Shown here: positions 27,523-36,540 of the stretch, piece by piece
Layout: each line of letters opens with the position of its first letter
How positions within the stretch are numbered: the first letter of the stretch is position 1
Assembly (NCBI RefSeq): GCF_002117105.1
Contig: NZ_CP019343.1
Location: forward strand, 310,001-374,000
Length of the DNA stretch: 64,000 nucleotides
Direction: 5' to 3'
From: Oceanicoccus sagamiensis
GTDB lineage: Bacteria > Pseudomonadota > Gammaproteobacteria > Pseudomonadales > Dasaniaceae
The notes under the pieces: generated by a model
What the model saw: the letters and a program-made list of their open reading frames with translations, nothing else
Told to the model about the DNA's origin: nothing
Databases searched by the model: none
Program-made: the position numbers and the translations under genes

Positions 27523-29031
27523 TTAATGCACGTCTTCAGGCATATCCGGGCTCTCTAATGGCACAGGCACTCCAATCTCATTGACTACACTAATATGACA
27601 ACGCCTTAGCTCACGGGGCTCTCTAACACCACAGGAATGAGCAATCATCTCTACTTCATGGGTCATATTATTAGCAAAATTACAGACTCGCTCAGCTTTA
27701 TCCCTTGGGTCCAGACCTTTTTGTAAATCCGGGTTATGGGTGGTTATCCCCGTAGGGCAAGTATTTTTATTGCATTGCAGTGCTTGTATACAGCCCAGAG
27801 AAAACATAAAGCCCCGCGCCGACACCACAAAATCAGCTCCCATACTCAAAGCCCAGGCCACATCACTGGGGTTTATTAATTTGCCGGAGGCTATGATTTT
27901 TATCCGGTCACGTAATTGGTATTGCTTTAATTTGTCGACAGCCAAGGGCAGGCTTTGCTTTAGCGGTAAGCCCATATAGTCGATTAAACTTTGCGGTGCT
28001 GCACCGGTGCCACCATCGGCGCTATCGATAGTGATAAAGTCAGGGGCGCAATCCAAGCCCCGGCGGTGTATTGCCTGAAGAAATTCATTCACCCAACGAC
28101 CATTGCCCATCACGGCTTTAAATCCACAGGGCTTGCCGGTCAGGCTACGCACCCGAACAATCATATCCAACAGGTCATCAACACTTCTTATTTCCGGGTG
28201 CCCATTGGGGCTGATAGAATCTTCACCGGCCTTAATACCCCTTATTTCAGCGATCACTGGCGATACTTTTGCACCGGGCAGCATGCCGCCTTTGCCGGGC
28301 TTGGCTCCCTGACTCATTTTTATCTCGAACATTTTTACTTGTTCGTGAGCCGCTATCTCTTTAAGTTTTTTATCACTGAGTAAACCCTGATCATCACGCA
28401 CACCATATTTGGCCGTGCCGATTTGAAACACCAGATCACAGCCACCCTCAAGGTGATAAGGAGATAGACCACCCTCCCCCGTGTTAAGCCAAATACCGGC
28501 TTTTTTAGCACCGCGGGACAACGCGCTGATGGCCGGAACCGATAAAGCGCCAAAACTCATCCCCGAGATATTGATAACCGCAGAACTGGTATAGGGCTTT
28601 TCTGCATAACCGGCACCGATGGTCACAGCCGACGCCGGCCGGGTATCTTCTGCAAGTACGGGAAAAAGATCATTCAGAAAAATAATATCGCCCGGGTTAT
28701 TTAGTGGCCGGGTCGAACCAAAGGCAACCGTAGAATCAATATTTTTAGAAGCGCGATAAGCCCAGGAACGCTGAGCACGATCAAAGGGCAATTCTTCTCT
28801 ATCCATAGCAAAAAAGTACTGCCGAAAGAACTCACCCATATGCTCAAAGAAATAGCGAAAGCGCCCAACCACCGGATAATTTCTACGGATGGCTTGTTTG
28901 CTTTGGGTAATATCAGCGATATACAAATACAGGATGGTAAAAAACAACACCCCCAGAAAGAACATAAAAACCAGAGCGCCATACTCCAGAACTTTAAGGC
29001 CCAGCTCTGTTAGCTCATCCATATCACTCAT
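27523..29031 (-). CDS. Membrane-anchored, FMN-binding glutamate-synthase-like oxidoreductase
   Basis: 502 residues. An N-terminal transmembrane helix (ALVFMFFLGVLFFTILYLYI) is followed by the central/FMN domain of the large glutamate synthase subunit: ISGMSFGALSVPAISALSRGA, GEGGLSPYHLEGG, KMSQGAKPGKGGMLPG, the FMN region DSADGGTGAAPQ, and the 3Fe-4S cysteine cluster CIQALQCNKNTCPTG. Glutaminase and NADPH subunits are absent, so it is not a complete GOGAT; such single proteins are usually annotated as FMN-binding glutamate synthase family. Its ATG overlaps the DUF1993 stop (ATGA), showing coupling. Confidence 0.9.
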   Translation of the reverse strand: MSDMDELTELGLKVLEYGALVFMFFLGVLFFTILYLYIADITQSKQAIRRNYPVVGRFRYFFEHMGEFFRQYFFAMDREELPFDRAQRSWAYRASKNIDSTVAFGSTRPLNNPGDIIFLNDLFPVLAEDTRPASAVTIGAGYAEKPYTSSAVINISGMSFGALSVPAISALSRGAKKAGIWLNTGEGGLSPYHLEGGCDLVFQIGTAKYGVRDDQGLLSDKKLKEIAAHEQVKMFEIKMSQGAKPGKGGMLPGAKVSPVIAEIRGIKAGEDSISPNGHPEIRSVDDLLDMIVRVRSLTGKPCGFKAVMGNGRWVNEFLQAIHRRGLDCAPDFITIDSADGGTGAAPQSLIDYMGLPLKQSLPLAVDKLKQYQLRDRIKIIASGKLINPSDVAWALSMGADFVVSARGFMFSLGCIQALQCNKNTCPTGITTHNPDLQKGLDPRDKAERVCNFANNMTHEVEMIAHSCGVREPRELRRCHISVVNEIGVPVPLESPDMPEDVH

Positions 29032-29549
29032 GAAGCCATCCGCATCGCACCCAGAAAATCTTTCTTGCCCAGAGGGACGCCATCAATCCGCAACATATCG
29101 TAGGCCGTCGTGGCATGAAAATAGAAATTAGGTAGTGAAAAAGATAAAACAAAATCCTGGCCGATAAACGGCATTTCAAAATCACCTAATTTAAACTTCA
29201 GCGCCTGCTCTGATAGCCCATTAACCTCATCCTGAGATAAAGCTTCTAACTGCGTAATCGCATCGGCTACCAACGCCTGGAAGCCGGCATAATCAACATC
29301 CGGCATCGAAGGCGGCGGGGTAAAAATACCGCCCTTAATACCATTGATAGCTCCCAGCGAATGATGAACCACCGAAATTAGCTGAAAGCGAAAAGGCAAC
29401 ATATCGTCACGCAGTTTTGTTTCTAACACTTCGTTTAAGTCCCGCCCCTGCGCCGGGTAAAATTCAGCCCCCTTGGCTAACACCCCTTCCATAGCCCGTA
29501 AGATTTGCAGGTAATTGCTGACGCTAACGTCGTACAGTGAAATACTCAT
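29028..29549 (-). CDS. DUF1993 family protein
   Basis: 173 residues from the ATG at 29549, which has GGA seven bases upstream. SLYDVSVSNYLQILRAMEGVL at the start and FYFHATTAYDMLRIDGVPLGK near the end match the DUF1993 group, a DinB-like four-helix fold; the paired histidines (HH in SVVHHSLG, and HATTAYD) suggest metal binding. Function unknown. Middle gene of an aqpZ-DUF1993-gltB-like unit. Confidence 0.85.
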   Translation of the reverse strand: MSISLYDVSVSNYLQILRAMEGVLAKGAEFYPAQGRDLNEVLETKLRDDMLPFRFQLISVVHHSLGAINGIKGGIFTPPPSMPDVDYAGFQALVADAITQLEALSQDEVNGLSEQALKFKLGDFEMPFIGQDFVLSFSLPNFYFHATTAYDMLRIDGVPLGKKDFLGAMRMAS

Positions 29550-29602
29550 AGATAGTCCTATTGGAAATAACGGCATGGAACAAGGCTCCATGCCGTGATT
29601 GA

Positions 29603-30304
29603 TTAAGCGTCTTCTTCAGCTCCCAGCCAGCGGTAGACAATGCCCGCTAAAATAGCCCCAATAATAGGAGCAACCCAAAACAGCCATAATTGAGAAACGG
29701 CCCAATCGCCCTGAAAAATAGCAACACCGGTACTTCTCGCCGGGTTAACCGAGGTATTGGTCACCGGAATGCTAATTAGGTGAATCAGCGTAAGCCCGAG
29801 ACCGATAGCTACTGGCGCCAAACCCGCAGGAGCACGGGAATCGGTGGCACCCAGAATAATAATCAGAAACATAAAGGTCATCACAATTTCAGTCACCAGC
29901 GCTGCGGTCATACTATAGCCACCGGGAGAGTGCTCACCAAAGCCATTAGAGGCAAAGCCAGCTGAAGCATCAAAGCCCGCCTGACCACTGGCAATAACAA
30001 ATAGTATTGCAGCCCCCGCAAGACCACCGGCAACCTGAGCAACAATATAAGGCCCCAGCTCTGCCGCCGAAAAGCGCCCACCCGACCAGAGGCCGATAGA
30101 AACAGCGGGATTAAGATGACAACCGGAAATATGGCCAATGGCAAAAGCCATGGTTAAAACGGTAAGACCAAAGGCCAGAGAGACCCCTAGCAGACCAATA
30201 CCCACATCGGGAAAGGCCGCCGCCAGAACAGCACTACCGCACCCCCCTAGCACCAGCCAAAATGTACCAATAAATTCTGCACCCAATTTTTTAGTTAGCG
30301 TCAT
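29603..30304 (-). CDS. aqpZ: Aquaporin Z family water channel
   Basis: 233 residues from the ATG at 30304 (GGAG nine bases upstream); a frame to 30382 is not supported. Six transmembrane segments and two half-helices with [12 protein letters not shown] and NPARSTG (NPA motifs). Passive water (possibly glycerol) movement across the inner membrane. The aromatic/arginine filter residue R follows the second NPA. First gene of a three-gene unit with DUF1993 and the flavoenzyme. Confidence 0.92.
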   Translation of the reverse strand: MTLTKKLGAEFIGTFWLVLGGCGSAVLAAAFPDVGIGLLGVSLAFGLTVLTMAFAIGHISGCHLNPAVSIGLWSGGRFSAAELGPYIVAQVAGGLAGAAILFVIASGQAGFDASAGFASNGFGEHSPGGYSMTAALVTEIVMTFMFLIIILGATDSRAPAGLAPVAIGLGLTLIHLISIPVTNTSVNPARSTGVAIFQGDWAVSQLWLFWVAPIIGAILAGIVYRWLGAEEDA

Positions 30305-30507
30305 TATCTGCTTCTCCATCGTGTGAAAATACATAAATAGTATCTGTCTAACACTCAAAGCAGCGATGATTGTCCCAGACAAGTGGATACGGCCTAATCT
30401 ACGCTGAGTATTTTTATTATCTATCGCGATCTATAGTGCCTTTACTGGGAGGGGTTAGGCAATGATTATTTTTAGGGATGGGTAGTACGATATAAAAAGG
30501 GAAAAGG

Positions 30508-30556
30508 GGTTCTTTCCACGAGGTGGTGCCAATTACAAAAATGCCCGCGCAAGGCG
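30508..30556. repeat. 49-bp direct repeat, left copy
   Basis: Identical to 30685-30733 over 49 bases (GGTTCTTTCCACGAGGTGG... to ...GCAAGGCG). It contains the left arm of the tRNA-Val terminator, the loop, and only the first three bases of its right arm, so the copy is truncated at that point. Confidence 0.95.
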
Positions 30557-30602
30557 AACTCTTCTCTAGTGTATACCTGGCGATTCTGGAAGAGTGGATT
30601 GA

Positions 30603-30674
30603 TTTAAATAGCCTAAGGGCTATTTAAACCCCTTCGGGGCGCCCTGAAGGGCGTCCAAACTGCATGCGCAGTTT
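30603..30674. other. Array of four back-to-back hairpins
   Basis: Four perfect stems in tandem with no gap to speak of: TTTAAATAGCC/GGCTATTTAAA (30603-30628), CCCC/GGGG (30629-30639), CGCCC/GGGCG (30640-30653), AAACTGC/GCAGTTT (30657-30674). Loops are 3-5 bases. It sits inside a 128-base insert between the two 49-bp direct repeats beside tRNA-Val. No ORF. Could be a structured RNA or a remnant of a mobile element end. Confidence 0.8.
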
Positions 30675-30684
30675 GTCGAACAGT

Positions 30685-30733
30685 GGTTCTTTCCACGAGG
30701 TGGTGCCAATTACAAAAATGCCCGCGCAAGGCG
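30685..30733. repeat. 49-bp direct repeat, right copy
   Basis: Copy adjoining tRNA-Val; it starts in unique sequence and runs into the terminator hairpin. Period to the left copy is 177 bases. Confidence 0.95.
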
Positions 30734-30750
30734 GGCATTTTTGTAATTGG
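30706..30750 (-). terminator. tRNA-Val terminator with a 20-bp stem
   Basis: Perfect 20-bp inverted repeat (30706-30725 with 30731-30750, 5-base loop) whose outer arm includes the CCA end of the tRNA at 30748-30750. The inner GC-rich part (GCCCGC/GCGGGC) with the following T5 would terminate transcription. Confidence 0.85.
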
Positions 30751-30824
30751 TACGACCGAGTGGATTCGAACCACCGACCCCCACCATGTCAAGGTGGTGC
30801 TCTAACCAACTGAGCTACGGTCGT
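30748..30824 (-). tRNA. tRNA-Val (anticodon GAC)
   Basis: 77 bases including encoded CCA. Acceptor arms ACGACCG/CGGTCGT pair perfectly, D arm GCTCAGTTGGTTAGAGC, anticodon stem CCACC/GGTGG with loop TTGACAT, T arm GGTTCGAATCC. Highly similar in pattern to E. coli tRNA-Val(GAC), reading GUC and GUU. Single tRNA, own promoter and terminator. Confidence 0.97.
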
Positions 30825-30837
30825 ATTGAGGGCGACG

Positions 30838-30866
30838 ATTATAATGAGACAAAGGCCTATGCACAA
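30838..30866 (-). promoter_or_regulatory. tRNA-Val promoter
   Basis: On the minus strand TTGTGC (30866-30861), 17-base spacer, TATAAT (30843-30838), with the tRNA starting 14 bases beyond the -10 box. Confidence 0.75.
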
Positions 30867-30880
30867 GCGCCAATAACGTA

Positions 30881-31846
30881 TTACTGGGGTTTTATCTCAG
30901 CTTTTAGCTGTGCCTGGTGAGAACGGCGCAACTTGCGGTAACCCACAATACCCGCATCAGCCGGTGTCAGCTTTTCGTTAGCATCATCACTATTGGCAGG
31001 AAATTGGCCCTGTACAACAGGGCGATCTTCTTTGATCACCTTGCGACCTAACTGAGTGCCAAACCAGGAAACCAGTTGCCGAATGAGGGGAATTTTAACA
31101 GGATGATGGAAGCGCATAATAACGTGACAGCGCTGCTGCGCGACAGGGATAAACACGGCCTGAATATAGAATTTACCCCCGACACTATTAATCCAGGTAT
31201 TGGGGTAATGGATAGCGGCCCATTGCTGACTGCCTTTTTTATGATTATTTAACCATGATTTGATAGTCCCGCTGCTCAGATCGGTGCCCACATCAAAGCT
31301 ATTGCCCTGCATAAAACGGCCAATGGACTTTTTATGTACAAAGGGCAAATGGGCGTAATCAATTTGTACTTCTATCGCACGGGTATAATGGGCATTCCAA
31401 TCGTCGCAGAGCTCACCGTAAACCAAGCCTTCCAATAGGGGCTCAACCGGCGGCGGTGGCAGTGAACCTGTCTCCGGGCCACGCCATAACCAGATCCAGT
31501 CCCCGGCTTCACAGACAGTATAGGTTTGCAGTTTAAAACCAGAGGGGATCTGCCAACTTTCTTCACAGGGCATCACAGTGCATTGACCTGAAGCATCGTA
31601 GGCAAAACCATGGAAGGGGCAGACTATCGTATCGTTGTCTATATGACCGCCGCTTAGCTGCGCACCTCGATGTACACACTGGTCAGGCATAGCGACTATC
31701 TGGCCAGACTGCTGACGCCATAGCACCAGCCTTTCACCAAAGCGCTCAAGAGCTAGCGGTTTTGAGCGCAGCTGGTGCGGGCTGGCTATAACATACCAAT
31801 GGCCAGCCAATAAGGGTTGCTGCTTTGCTGTTGGTGAAGCACTCAT
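30881..31846 (-). CDS. Rieske non-haem iron oxygenase (ring-hydroxylating/demethylase type)
   Basis: 321 residues from the ATG at 31846 (AAGG upstream); the longer frame begins inside the uvrB stop. Rieske centre ligands CVHRGAQL (C-x-H) and CPFHGFAYD (C-x2-H) at about residues 58-82. A mononuclear iron site is suggested by IDYAHLPFVHKKSIG (His-x4-His) near residue 165. Resembles vanillate O-demethylase/PaO-type oxygenases, which need a reductase not encoded here. Substrate unknown. Starts 23 bases after uvrB on the same strand. Confidence 0.9.
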   Translation of the reverse strand: MSASPTAKQQPLLAGHWYVIASPHQLRSKPLALERFGERLVLWRQQSGQIVAMPDQCVHRGAQLSGGHIDNDTIVCPFHGFAYDASGQCTVMPCEESWQIPSGFKLQTYTVCEAGDWIWLWRGPETGSLPPPPVEPLLEGLVYGELCDDWNAHYTRAIEVQIDYAHLPFVHKKSIGRFMQGNSFDVGTDLSSGTIKSWLNNHKKGSQQWAAIHYPNTWINSVGGKFYIQAVFIPVAQQRCHVIMRFHHPVKIPLIRQLVSWFGTQLGRKVIKEDRPVVQGQFPANSDDANEKLTPADAGIVGYRKLRRSHQAQLKAEIKPQ

Positions 31847-31868
31847 GGAGTGGCTACCTTGTTTATTA

Positions 31869-33893
31869 TTAGCTGACAAAGGCCTGGGCTTTTAAACCGG
31901 AAATTTTATCCCGGGTATTAGCGGCCTCTTCAAATTCCAGATTTTTTGCATGCTCGAACATTTTTTGTTCCAGACGTTTTATTTCCTGTGATAATTGCTT
32001 GGGCGTCATAGCGGCGGCTTCTACCTGATAATCCGCCGGCGCCTCAGCAACCAACTTCCCTTTGGCATTACGGGCAAAACGTGTACCCGGCGCTCTGGCC
32101 CCTTCCATAATATCGGCAATATCTTTCTTAACCCCGATAGGGACAATATTATGTTCTTTATTATGGGCTAGCTGCTTTTCTCTTCTGCGCTCAGTTTCAC
32201 CCATAGCACGCTCCATGGAGCCGGTGATTTTATCGGCATAGAGAATGGCTTTACCATTAAGGTTACGGGCAGCGCGGCCAATGGTTTGTATCAACGAGCG
32301 GTCCGAACGTAAAAAGCCTTCTTTATCGGCGTCGAGAATGGCAACCAATGACACCTCCGGCATATCCAAACCCTCACGTAGCAGGTTAATGCCTACCAGC
32401 ACATCAAACTCACCCAGGCGCAGGTCGCGAATAATTTCTACTCGTTCAACCGTATCGATATCGGAATGCAGATAGCGCACTTTGACACCATGCTCATCCA
32501 GATATTCTGTCAGGTCTTCTGACATACGTTTGGTTAACGTGGTTACCAAGACCCGCTCTTCTTTCTTTACCCTGATATGAATCTCAGAGAGCAGATCATC
32601 AACCTGGGTAGTGGCTGGCCTGACTTCAATTTCAGGGTCTATTAAGCCGGTGGGGCGCACCACCTGCTCCACCACGCGGTCCGCATGCTCTTGCTCATAT
32701 TTGCCTGGTGTAGCTGAAACAAAAATCAGCTGTGGCACAATACGCTCCCACTCTTCAAAGCGCATGGGGCGATTATCCAACGCTGAGGGCAGGCGAAAAC
32801 CATATTCGACCAGCGTCTCTTTGCGTGAACGGTCGCCCTTGTACATAGCCCCTAGTTGTGGCACGCCAACATGGGATTCATCGATGACTACCAAGGCATT
32901 ATCCGGCAAATAATCAAATAGGGTTGGTGGCGCATCACCGCTATCACGGCCCGACAGATAGCGGGAATAGTTTTCGATACCATTGCAGTAACCCAGCTCC
33001 CGGATCATTTCCAGATCATAGCGGGTACGCTGCTCTAATCGCTGAGCTTCTACCAGTTTATTGTTATCCCTAAGCTGCTTGAGCCGCCCTCGCAACTCTT
33101 CTTCAATCTCATCCAACGCCCCCAATAAGGTCTCCCTGGAGGTGACATAGTGGCTTTTGGGGTAGATGGAAACCCGGGGCAAGCGCCGAAACACCTCACC
33201 CGTTAATGGGTCAAAAGTGGATAAGTTGTCGATTTCTTCATCAAATAACTCGACCCGCACCGCCTCTTTTTCGGCATCCGCCGGGAAGATATCAATCACA
33301 TCCCCCCTGACCCGGTAAGTGCCTCTAGCAAAGTCGATATCGTTGCGGGTGTATTGGAGTTCGGCAAGACGGCGCAGGATATAGCGCTGATCGACCTGGT
33401 CACCACGGTCCAGGTGCATCATCATCTTCAGGTATTGCGAAGGGTCGCCCAGGCCATAGATGGCTGAAACGGTAGCCACCACAATGGTATCTTCCCGCTC
33501 CATCAATGCCTTGGTGGCGGAAAGGCGCATTTGCTCAATATGTTCGTTAACCGAGGCATCCTTATCAATAAAGGTATCTGAGGACGGTACATAGGCCTCT
33601 GGCTGATAGTAGTCATAGTATGAAACAAAGTACTCAACGGCATTTTTAGGGAAGAACTCCTTAAACTCGCCATAGAGCTGGGCTGCCAGGGTTTTATTGG
33701 GGGCCATAACGATAGTCGGCCGCTGAATACCCTCAACCACATTGGCGATGGTAAAGGTCTTACCTGAGCCTGTAACACCCAATAGCGTCTGGGACCGCAG
33801 GCCGGCTTTAACCCCCTCTAATAAGCCCGCTATTGCCGTAGGCTGGTCACCTGCAGGTTCAAATTTGGAGACAACTTCAAAGGGCTTGCTCAT
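31869..33893 (-). CDS. uvrB: Excinuclease ABC subunit B
   Basis: 674 residues, standard. Walker A GVTGSGKT at residues 39-46, the damage-probing beta-hairpin [12 protein letters not shown] near 95, DEAD-like DESH (VVIDESHVG), motif [11 protein letters not shown], and the C-terminal UVR coiled coil ([19 protein letters not shown]). With UvrA and UvrC it carries out nucleotide excision repair. ATG start at 33893. Confidence 0.98.
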   Translation of the reverse strand: MSKPFEVVSKFEPAGDQPTAIAGLLEGVKAGLRSQTLLGVTGSGKTFTIANVVEGIQRPTIVMAPNKTLAAQLYGEFKEFFPKNAVEYFVSYYDYYQPEAYVPSSDTFIDKDASVNEHIEQMRLSATKALMEREDTIVVATVSAIYGLGDPSQYLKMMMHLDRGDQVDQRYILRRLAELQYTRNDIDFARGTYRVRGDVIDIFPADAEKEAVRVELFDEEIDNLSTFDPLTGEVFRRLPRVSIYPKSHYVTSRETLLGALDEIEEELRGRLKQLRDNNKLVEAQRLEQRTRYDLEMIRELGYCNGIENYSRYLSGRDSGDAPPTLFDYLPDNALVVIDESHVGVPQLGAMYKGDRSRKETLVEYGFRLPSALDNRPMRFEEWERIVPQLIFVSATPGKYEQEHADRVVEQVVRPTGLIDPEIEVRPATTQVDDLLSEIHIRVKKEERVLVTTLTKRMSEDLTEYLDEHGVKVRYLHSDIDTVERVEIIRDLRLGEFDVLVGINLLREGLDMPEVSLVAILDADKEGFLRSDRSLIQTIGRAARNLNGKAILYADKITGSMERAMGETERRREKQLAHNKEHNIVPIGVKKDIADIMEGARAPGTRFARNAKGKLVAEAPADYQVEAAAMTPKQLSQEIKRLEQKMFEHAKNLEFEEAANTRDKISGLKAQAFVS

Positions 33894-34028
33894 TAATACT
33901 ATCCGGACAAAACCAGCAGTTTACTACACCCTGAGCCAGCTTCACCAACCGTATCTGGGTGATCCGCTCAAATCTTAACCACTGTGCGCTTTTACCAAAA
34001 AATTCATGGGTTTAGCGCCTAAAAACGG

Positions 34029-34057
34029 TTGACGATCCCCTACTAGCCATTTAATAT
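34029..34057 (+). promoter_or_regulatory. tRNA-Asn promoter
   Basis: TTGACG (34029-34034), 17-base spacer, TAATAT (34052-34057), with the tRNA starting about 25 bases past the predicted start; GCGCC just after the -10 could be a stringent discriminator. Confidence 0.8.
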
Positions 34058-34088
34058 TCGCGCCTCGTTAACGCAAGTTGACGTTAAA

Positions 34089-34163
34089 TCCGGATTAGCT
34101 CAGCGGTAGAGCAGTTGACTGTTAATCAATTGGTCGTTGGTTCGATCCCAACATCCGGAGCCA
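34089..34163 (+). tRNA. tRNA-Asn (anticodon GTT)
   Basis: 75 bases including CCA. Acceptor TCCGGAT/ATCCGGA, anticodon loop CTGTTAA, T arm GGTTCGATCCC. Followed directly by a terminator; single-tRNA transcript. Confidence 0.97.
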
Positions 34164-34169
34164 AATTTT

Positions 34170-34198
34170 AAGGGCTGCTTTTTAAGCAGCCCTTTTTT
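34170..34198 (+). terminator. tRNA-Asn terminator
   Basis: 11-bp stem AAGGGCTGCTT/AAGCAGCCCTT with three-base loop, followed by T5. Confidence 0.95.
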
Positions 34199-34235
34199 GT
34201 GGGTGCAAGCTTAACCCCACTCAAACGACAGCCAC

Positions 34236-34262
34236 AAAAAAGGCCGCTAATCAGCGGCCTTT
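34236..34262 (-). terminator. Terminator of the small secreted protein gene
   Basis: Stem AAAGGCCGCT/AGCGGCCTTT with AATC loop and five A on the plus strand, that is T on the minus strand. Confidence 0.85.
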
Positions 34263-34285
34263 ATCATTTAAAGCAGGAATAACAC

Positions 34286-34468
34286 TTAGCGGAATGGCAC
34301 TGGCGGGAACATCACTCGCTGGCAAAACTCGCTATTGCGTTGGTCTTCCATATAACACTTATGCTTGTTGGCATCAGCATCAACGGAGGGCGCTGGCTCG
34401 CTGGCCGATACAGAGACAGCCAGTAGTGCTGCTACCATTGCTATCATCACTTGTTTAATGTTCATCAT
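34286..34468 (-). CDS. Small secreted protein, two cysteines
   Basis: About 60 residues. Signal peptide VMIAMVAALLAVSVSASEP, then a short mature chain with two cysteines (KCYMEDQ, EFCQRVM) that could pair. Three ATG codons in a row (34471, 34468, 34465) follow GGAG by 3, 6 and 9 bases; the second or third is the likely start. Own terminator. Function unknown. Confidence 0.7.
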   Translation of the reverse strand: MMNIKQVMIAMVAALLAVSVSASEPAPSVDADANKHKCYMEDQRNSEFCQRVMFPPVPFR

Positions 34469-34722
34469 CATCGACTCCTTTACTCATGTTAAGCGGTTAG
34501 CTCAGAAACACCTTGAGATTAACGCCAACAACAACATCAGTGAAATATACTCTTCTTATGGTTCTTATGACTTCAGCCAATAGTGCCATTAGTGAGCTTT
34601 AAGGTACAGTCTAGCCCCTGCTGAGGGCGAACACACCCGCAAAAGTACCGATTTGACCAGCCAATTTATTATAAGCACAGCCAATTACCGGCTGACAACG
34701 CATATAGCCCCTGGGGCAATAC

Positions 34723-36507
34723 CTAGAAAGACCAGACCATCGGCACAACCAATACGGTCGTTATACCCACCATCACGGTTAAGGGCAGGCCAATTTTCAT
34801 AAAATCGCCAAAGCGATAATTACCGGGGCCATAGACCATCAGATTAGTCTGGTAGCCAATCGGCGTGGCGAAGCAGGCTGACGCTGCAATCATCACCGTG
34901 ACAGCAAAAGGCAGTAAATTAACATCCAGCTGCTGACTCGCCGCAATGGCAATGGGAAAAATAAGTACCGCTGCCGCCAAATTGGAAACCACAGCAGAAA
35001 AGGCCGCCGTCAATACAAACAGGGTAATCAAAACCCCTACCGGTGAATGCGCGGTCAAACCGATCATGGTCTCAGCGATTACTGTTGCAGCGCCGGTTTT
35101 TTCCAGAGCACCGCCCAGGCCAATAGAAGCGGCAATGACCAATATAACCTGCCAGTTAACACTCTCTCTGGCATCCTGAACTTTTATGCAGCGAGTTAAG
35201 ATCATTAAACCTGCTGCAAGTAAGGCAGCTTTAAACATACTCAAAAAACCTACAGCAACAGATATGACCATCGCTAGCATAATGGCGGCGGCTAAATTGC
35301 GCTGCTCGTGCCTGACTGGGCGAGAGTTCTCAATCTCACTAACCAGTAAAAAGTTTTTGCTATAGCGTTGCTGGTTGACGAAGCGGTCATGGGTTTCTAA
35401 CAATAAGGTATCACCGGGCTTCAAATAAATATCACCGATTTTGGTTTTGATACGCTCACCATCCCGAGCCACAGCAATAATGGCGGCACTGTATAAATTT
35501 CTAAAACGCATATCTTTAATGGATTTACCCAGCTGGGGGAAATTACGGGAAATAACCACCTCAACCAAGCAGCGCGTATGGGCACCACTATTTAATTTAA
35601 AGACCTGTTTCTCAGCAACTTTTAGTCCGTGAATATTTTTTAAATCCACCACCGAACGCACATCACCCGCAAATATCAAATGGTCGCCAGCCAACAACAT
35701 TTCATTGGGGGCAACTGCAGTGATTAAACGCCCATCACGATCTATTTCAACCAGAAACATACCAGGCAGTTGCCGCAAGCCAGCCTCTTCAATACTCTTA
35801 CCCACTAAAGGACTATCGGACTCAATTTCCATTTCAACAATATATTCACGCGCATCACCAAACAGCTGCTGATCCTTCTCGCCACGATGGGGTAATAACC
35901 AACGGCTAAAAGCAATGGTAAAGGCAGTCACCACAATAACACAGGGCACACCAACCCAAGCCAGATCAAACATACGCAGGCCGGTATCACCACTGTGGGC
36001 AGTTAGCATACCGTTAATTACCAGATTGGTGCTGCTACCCACCAGGGTACAGGTACCACCGACAATCGCCGCATAGCTAAGGGGCATCATTAATTGCGAA
36101 ACATTAAGATTGTTGCGCTTGGCCCAATCAGCCACGGCGGGCACCATCATTGCCACAACAGGCGTGTTATTAAGCACTGTACTCATTGCCGAGACCGGCA
36201 GCATTAATCGCAACTGGGCAGCGGCGGTATTTTTGGGCCGCCCCAACAAGCTATTAGACACCCACCCCACTACACCGGTTTGTGCCAGGCCACGGGCAAC
36301 CACAAACAATACCGCCACGGTTGCCATACCCTCATTGGACATACCCACCAAGGCTTCTTCTGCGGTAATAATATTGAGTAAGGTAAGCAAGGCAACACCC
36401 GCAACCAAAATAGCGTCGGCGGGATAACGGGAAAATACCAATAAACCAAAACAAAAAGCGATGACTGCTAAGGTTTGAAATGCCTCTGGAGTTAAAGCCA
36501 TGGTCAC
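34723..36507 (-). CDS. SLC13/DASS-family transporter with two RCK_C domains
   Basis: 594 residues. Sodium-coupled anion permease (sulfate, dicarboxylate or similar). N-terminal and C-terminal halves hold the membrane helices with the helix-hairpin motifs NNTPVVAMMVP and SSTNLVINGML; C-terminal SNLAAAVLIFP and ATPIGYQTNLMV mirror them. Between the halves, residues about 215-380, are two TrkA_C/RCK_C domains (SPLVGKSIEEAGL..., FPQLGKSIKDMRF...), the regulatory insert of this subgroup. The start may be GTG 36507 or ATG 36501. Substrate not known. Confidence 0.88.
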   Translation of the reverse strand: MTMALTPEAFQTLAVIAFCFGLLVFSRYPADAILVAGVALLTLLNIITAEEALVGMSNEGMATVAVLFVVARGLAQTGVVGWVSNSLLGRPKNTAAAQLRLMLPVSAMSTVLNNTPVVAMMVPAVADWAKRNNLNVSQLMMPLSYAAIVGGTCTLVGSSTNLVINGMLTAHSGDTGLRMFDLAWVGVPCVIVVTAFTIAFSRWLLPHRGEKDQQLFGDAREYIVEMEIESDSPLVGKSIEEAGLRQLPGMFLVEIDRDGRLITAVAPNEMLLAGDHLIFAGDVRSVVDLKNIHGLKVAEKQVFKLNSGAHTRCLVEVVISRNFPQLGKSIKDMRFRNLYSAAIIAVARDGERIKTKIGDIYLKPGDTLLLETHDRFVNQQRYSKNFLLVSEIENSRPVRHEQRNLAAAIMLAMVISVAVGFLSMFKAALLAAGLMILTRCIKVQDARESVNWQVILVIAASIGLGGALEKTGAATVIAETMIGLTAHSPVGVLITLFVLTAAFSAVVSNLAAAVLIFPIAIAASQQLDVNLLPFAVTVMIAASACFATPIGYQTNLMVYGPGNYRFGDFMKIGLPLTVMVGITTVLVVPMVWSF

Positions 36508-36540
36508 GGTCGTTATTATCCTTGCCGGTAGTTTTAGATC

